Shown: positions 21,561 through 21,929 of the stretch, piece by piece
Position numbering within the stretch: the stretch's first letter is position 1
Layout: every line of letters begins with the position of its first letter
NCBI GenBank assembly: GCA_023140035.1
Contig: JAGLML010000004.1
Span: 1-21,929 of the forward strand
Origin: Thermoplasmatales archaeon
GTDB lineage: Archaea; Thermoplasmatota; E2; DHVEG-1
Length of the DNA stretch: 21,929 nucleotides
Direction of reading: 5' to 3'
Notes under the pieces: generated by a model
Told to the model about the DNA's origin: nothing
The model's input: the letters and a program-made list of their open reading frames with translations, nothing else
Databases searched by the model: none
Made by a program: the position numbers and the translations under genes

Positions 21561-21627
21561 TTTATATACCCAAGCATCGGCTTTGCACAAATAATCGTTT
21601 TTGCACAAAAAATATGAAATTTGCACA
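21561..21627 (+). promoter_or_regulatory. Promoter with three TTTGCACA repeats
   Basis: TATA-like TTTATATA (21561-21568) is followed by TTTGCACA at 21582-21589, 21600-21607 and 21620-21627. The copies are 18 and 20 bases apart and cover the expected transcript start and the ATG at 21614. Repeats in this place would block polymerase if bound, the usual arrangement for an autoregulated repressor. Confidence 0.55.
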
Positions 21628-21886
21628 TAAATTCAATAAACGGGTTTTAGCCAGAAGAATCTTTGATAAAGAGTATGATAACTGCAAAAGTTGGTATATT
21701 GAACAGATTTCATATTTGATAAGTTTGAACTGTAATTTTGCTCCGTATCACGGTGGACAGACAAATGAATTTGAACAATCCGGTACCCAGCTTAGAAAAA
21801 AGAACACCCCGAACACAATTTCACTCAGAATGACTAAAATAATCTCAATTAGGCATCGAGGTATCGATTCAGGATATACTGTGTAA
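21614..21886 (+). CDS. Hypothetical 90-residue protein
   Basis: MKFAHKFNKRVLARRIFDKE opens a basic helix; INS-like hydrophobic patches (YIEQISYLISLNC) and a Thr/Arg-rich end (ISLRMTKIISIRHRG) follow. No family or motif is recognised. The ATG at 21614 lies about 45 bases after a TATA box. It has no ribosome binding site, which fits a short leader. An earlier in-frame ATG at 21530 lies inside the previous gene before that promoter and is rejected. The TTTGCACA repeats over its start suggest repression, perhaps by its own product or an element repressor. The last 43 bases of the window hold nothing recognisable. Confidence 0.4.
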   Translation: MKFAHKFNKRVLARRIFDKEYDNCKSWYIEQISYLISLNCNFAPYHGGQTNEFEQSGTQLRKKNTPNTISLRMTKIISIRHRGIDSGYTV

Positions 21887-21929
21887 TCTTGCATTTGCTC
21901 TGGCTTATTTCTTAGATAATGTATAGAAG

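Overview
The window looks like part of an archaeal chromosome, probably a low-GC euryarchaeon related to the Thermoplasmatota; that placement is inference. The evidence is TATA-box promoters such as TTTATAAATATA, GGAGG/GGTGAT ribosome binding sites, oligo-T terminators, an archaeal two-subunit B12 acyl-CoA mutase, and PCNA-like and LSm-like genes.

Region 1 (1-4012). A decayed DDE transposase is followed by four minus-strand genes for exported or membrane proteins. One is a caspase-like cysteine peptidase behind two Ig-like (Big) domains. Three of the four genes share one promoter motif, and two of those share a roughly 70-bp upstream block that has clearly been duplicated.

Region 2 (4231-10733) is metabolic core. 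A plus-strand operon encodes acetyl-CoA acetyltransferase, 3-hydroxyacyl-CoA dehydrogenase and enoyl-CoA hydratase. It converges on a minus-strand operon encoding a cob(I)alamin adenosyltransferase, a coenzyme-B12 acyl-CoA mutase (large and small subunits) and its MeaB-type G protein. The mutase resembles methylmalonyl-CoA mutase overall, but it has Phe89 and Gln207 where that enzyme has Tyr89 and Arg207. That is the isobutyryl-CoA mutase pattern. The two operons may therefore act together on C4 acyl-CoAs (crotonyl/butyryl/isobutyryl) rather than on methylmalonyl-CoA.

Region 3 (about 10740-17527) is an integrated mobile element: a tyrosine integrase, a HExxH zincin, a 33-residue basic peptide, a ParB-like protein with a probably dead methyltransferase tail, a divergent PCNA-like clamp (TTG start), an LSm/Hfq-like protein and a D5-type SF3 helicase with an unusual Walker A. 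An AT-rich, repeat-bearing gap that may be a replication origin follows, then a small antitoxin-like protein. The ParB-to-helicase block reads as a compact replication and maintenance cassette.

Region 4 (17698-19600). A HEPN-domain protein starts one base after the stop of a transposase remnant. A second, related transposase remnant lies beyond a small exported-protein gene. Short tandem repeats sit upstream of the promoters here.

Region 5 (19600-21929) is a second recombination module: a small basic protein translationally coupled to a minimal tyrosine recombinase and a two-helix membrane protein, then a chain of tiny overlapping reading frames ending in a TnpB N-terminus-like protein. A 90-residue protein follows, whose promoter carries three TTTGCACA repeats. 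No tRNA, rRNA or CRISPR array was seen, and neither end of the mobile element could be fixed.
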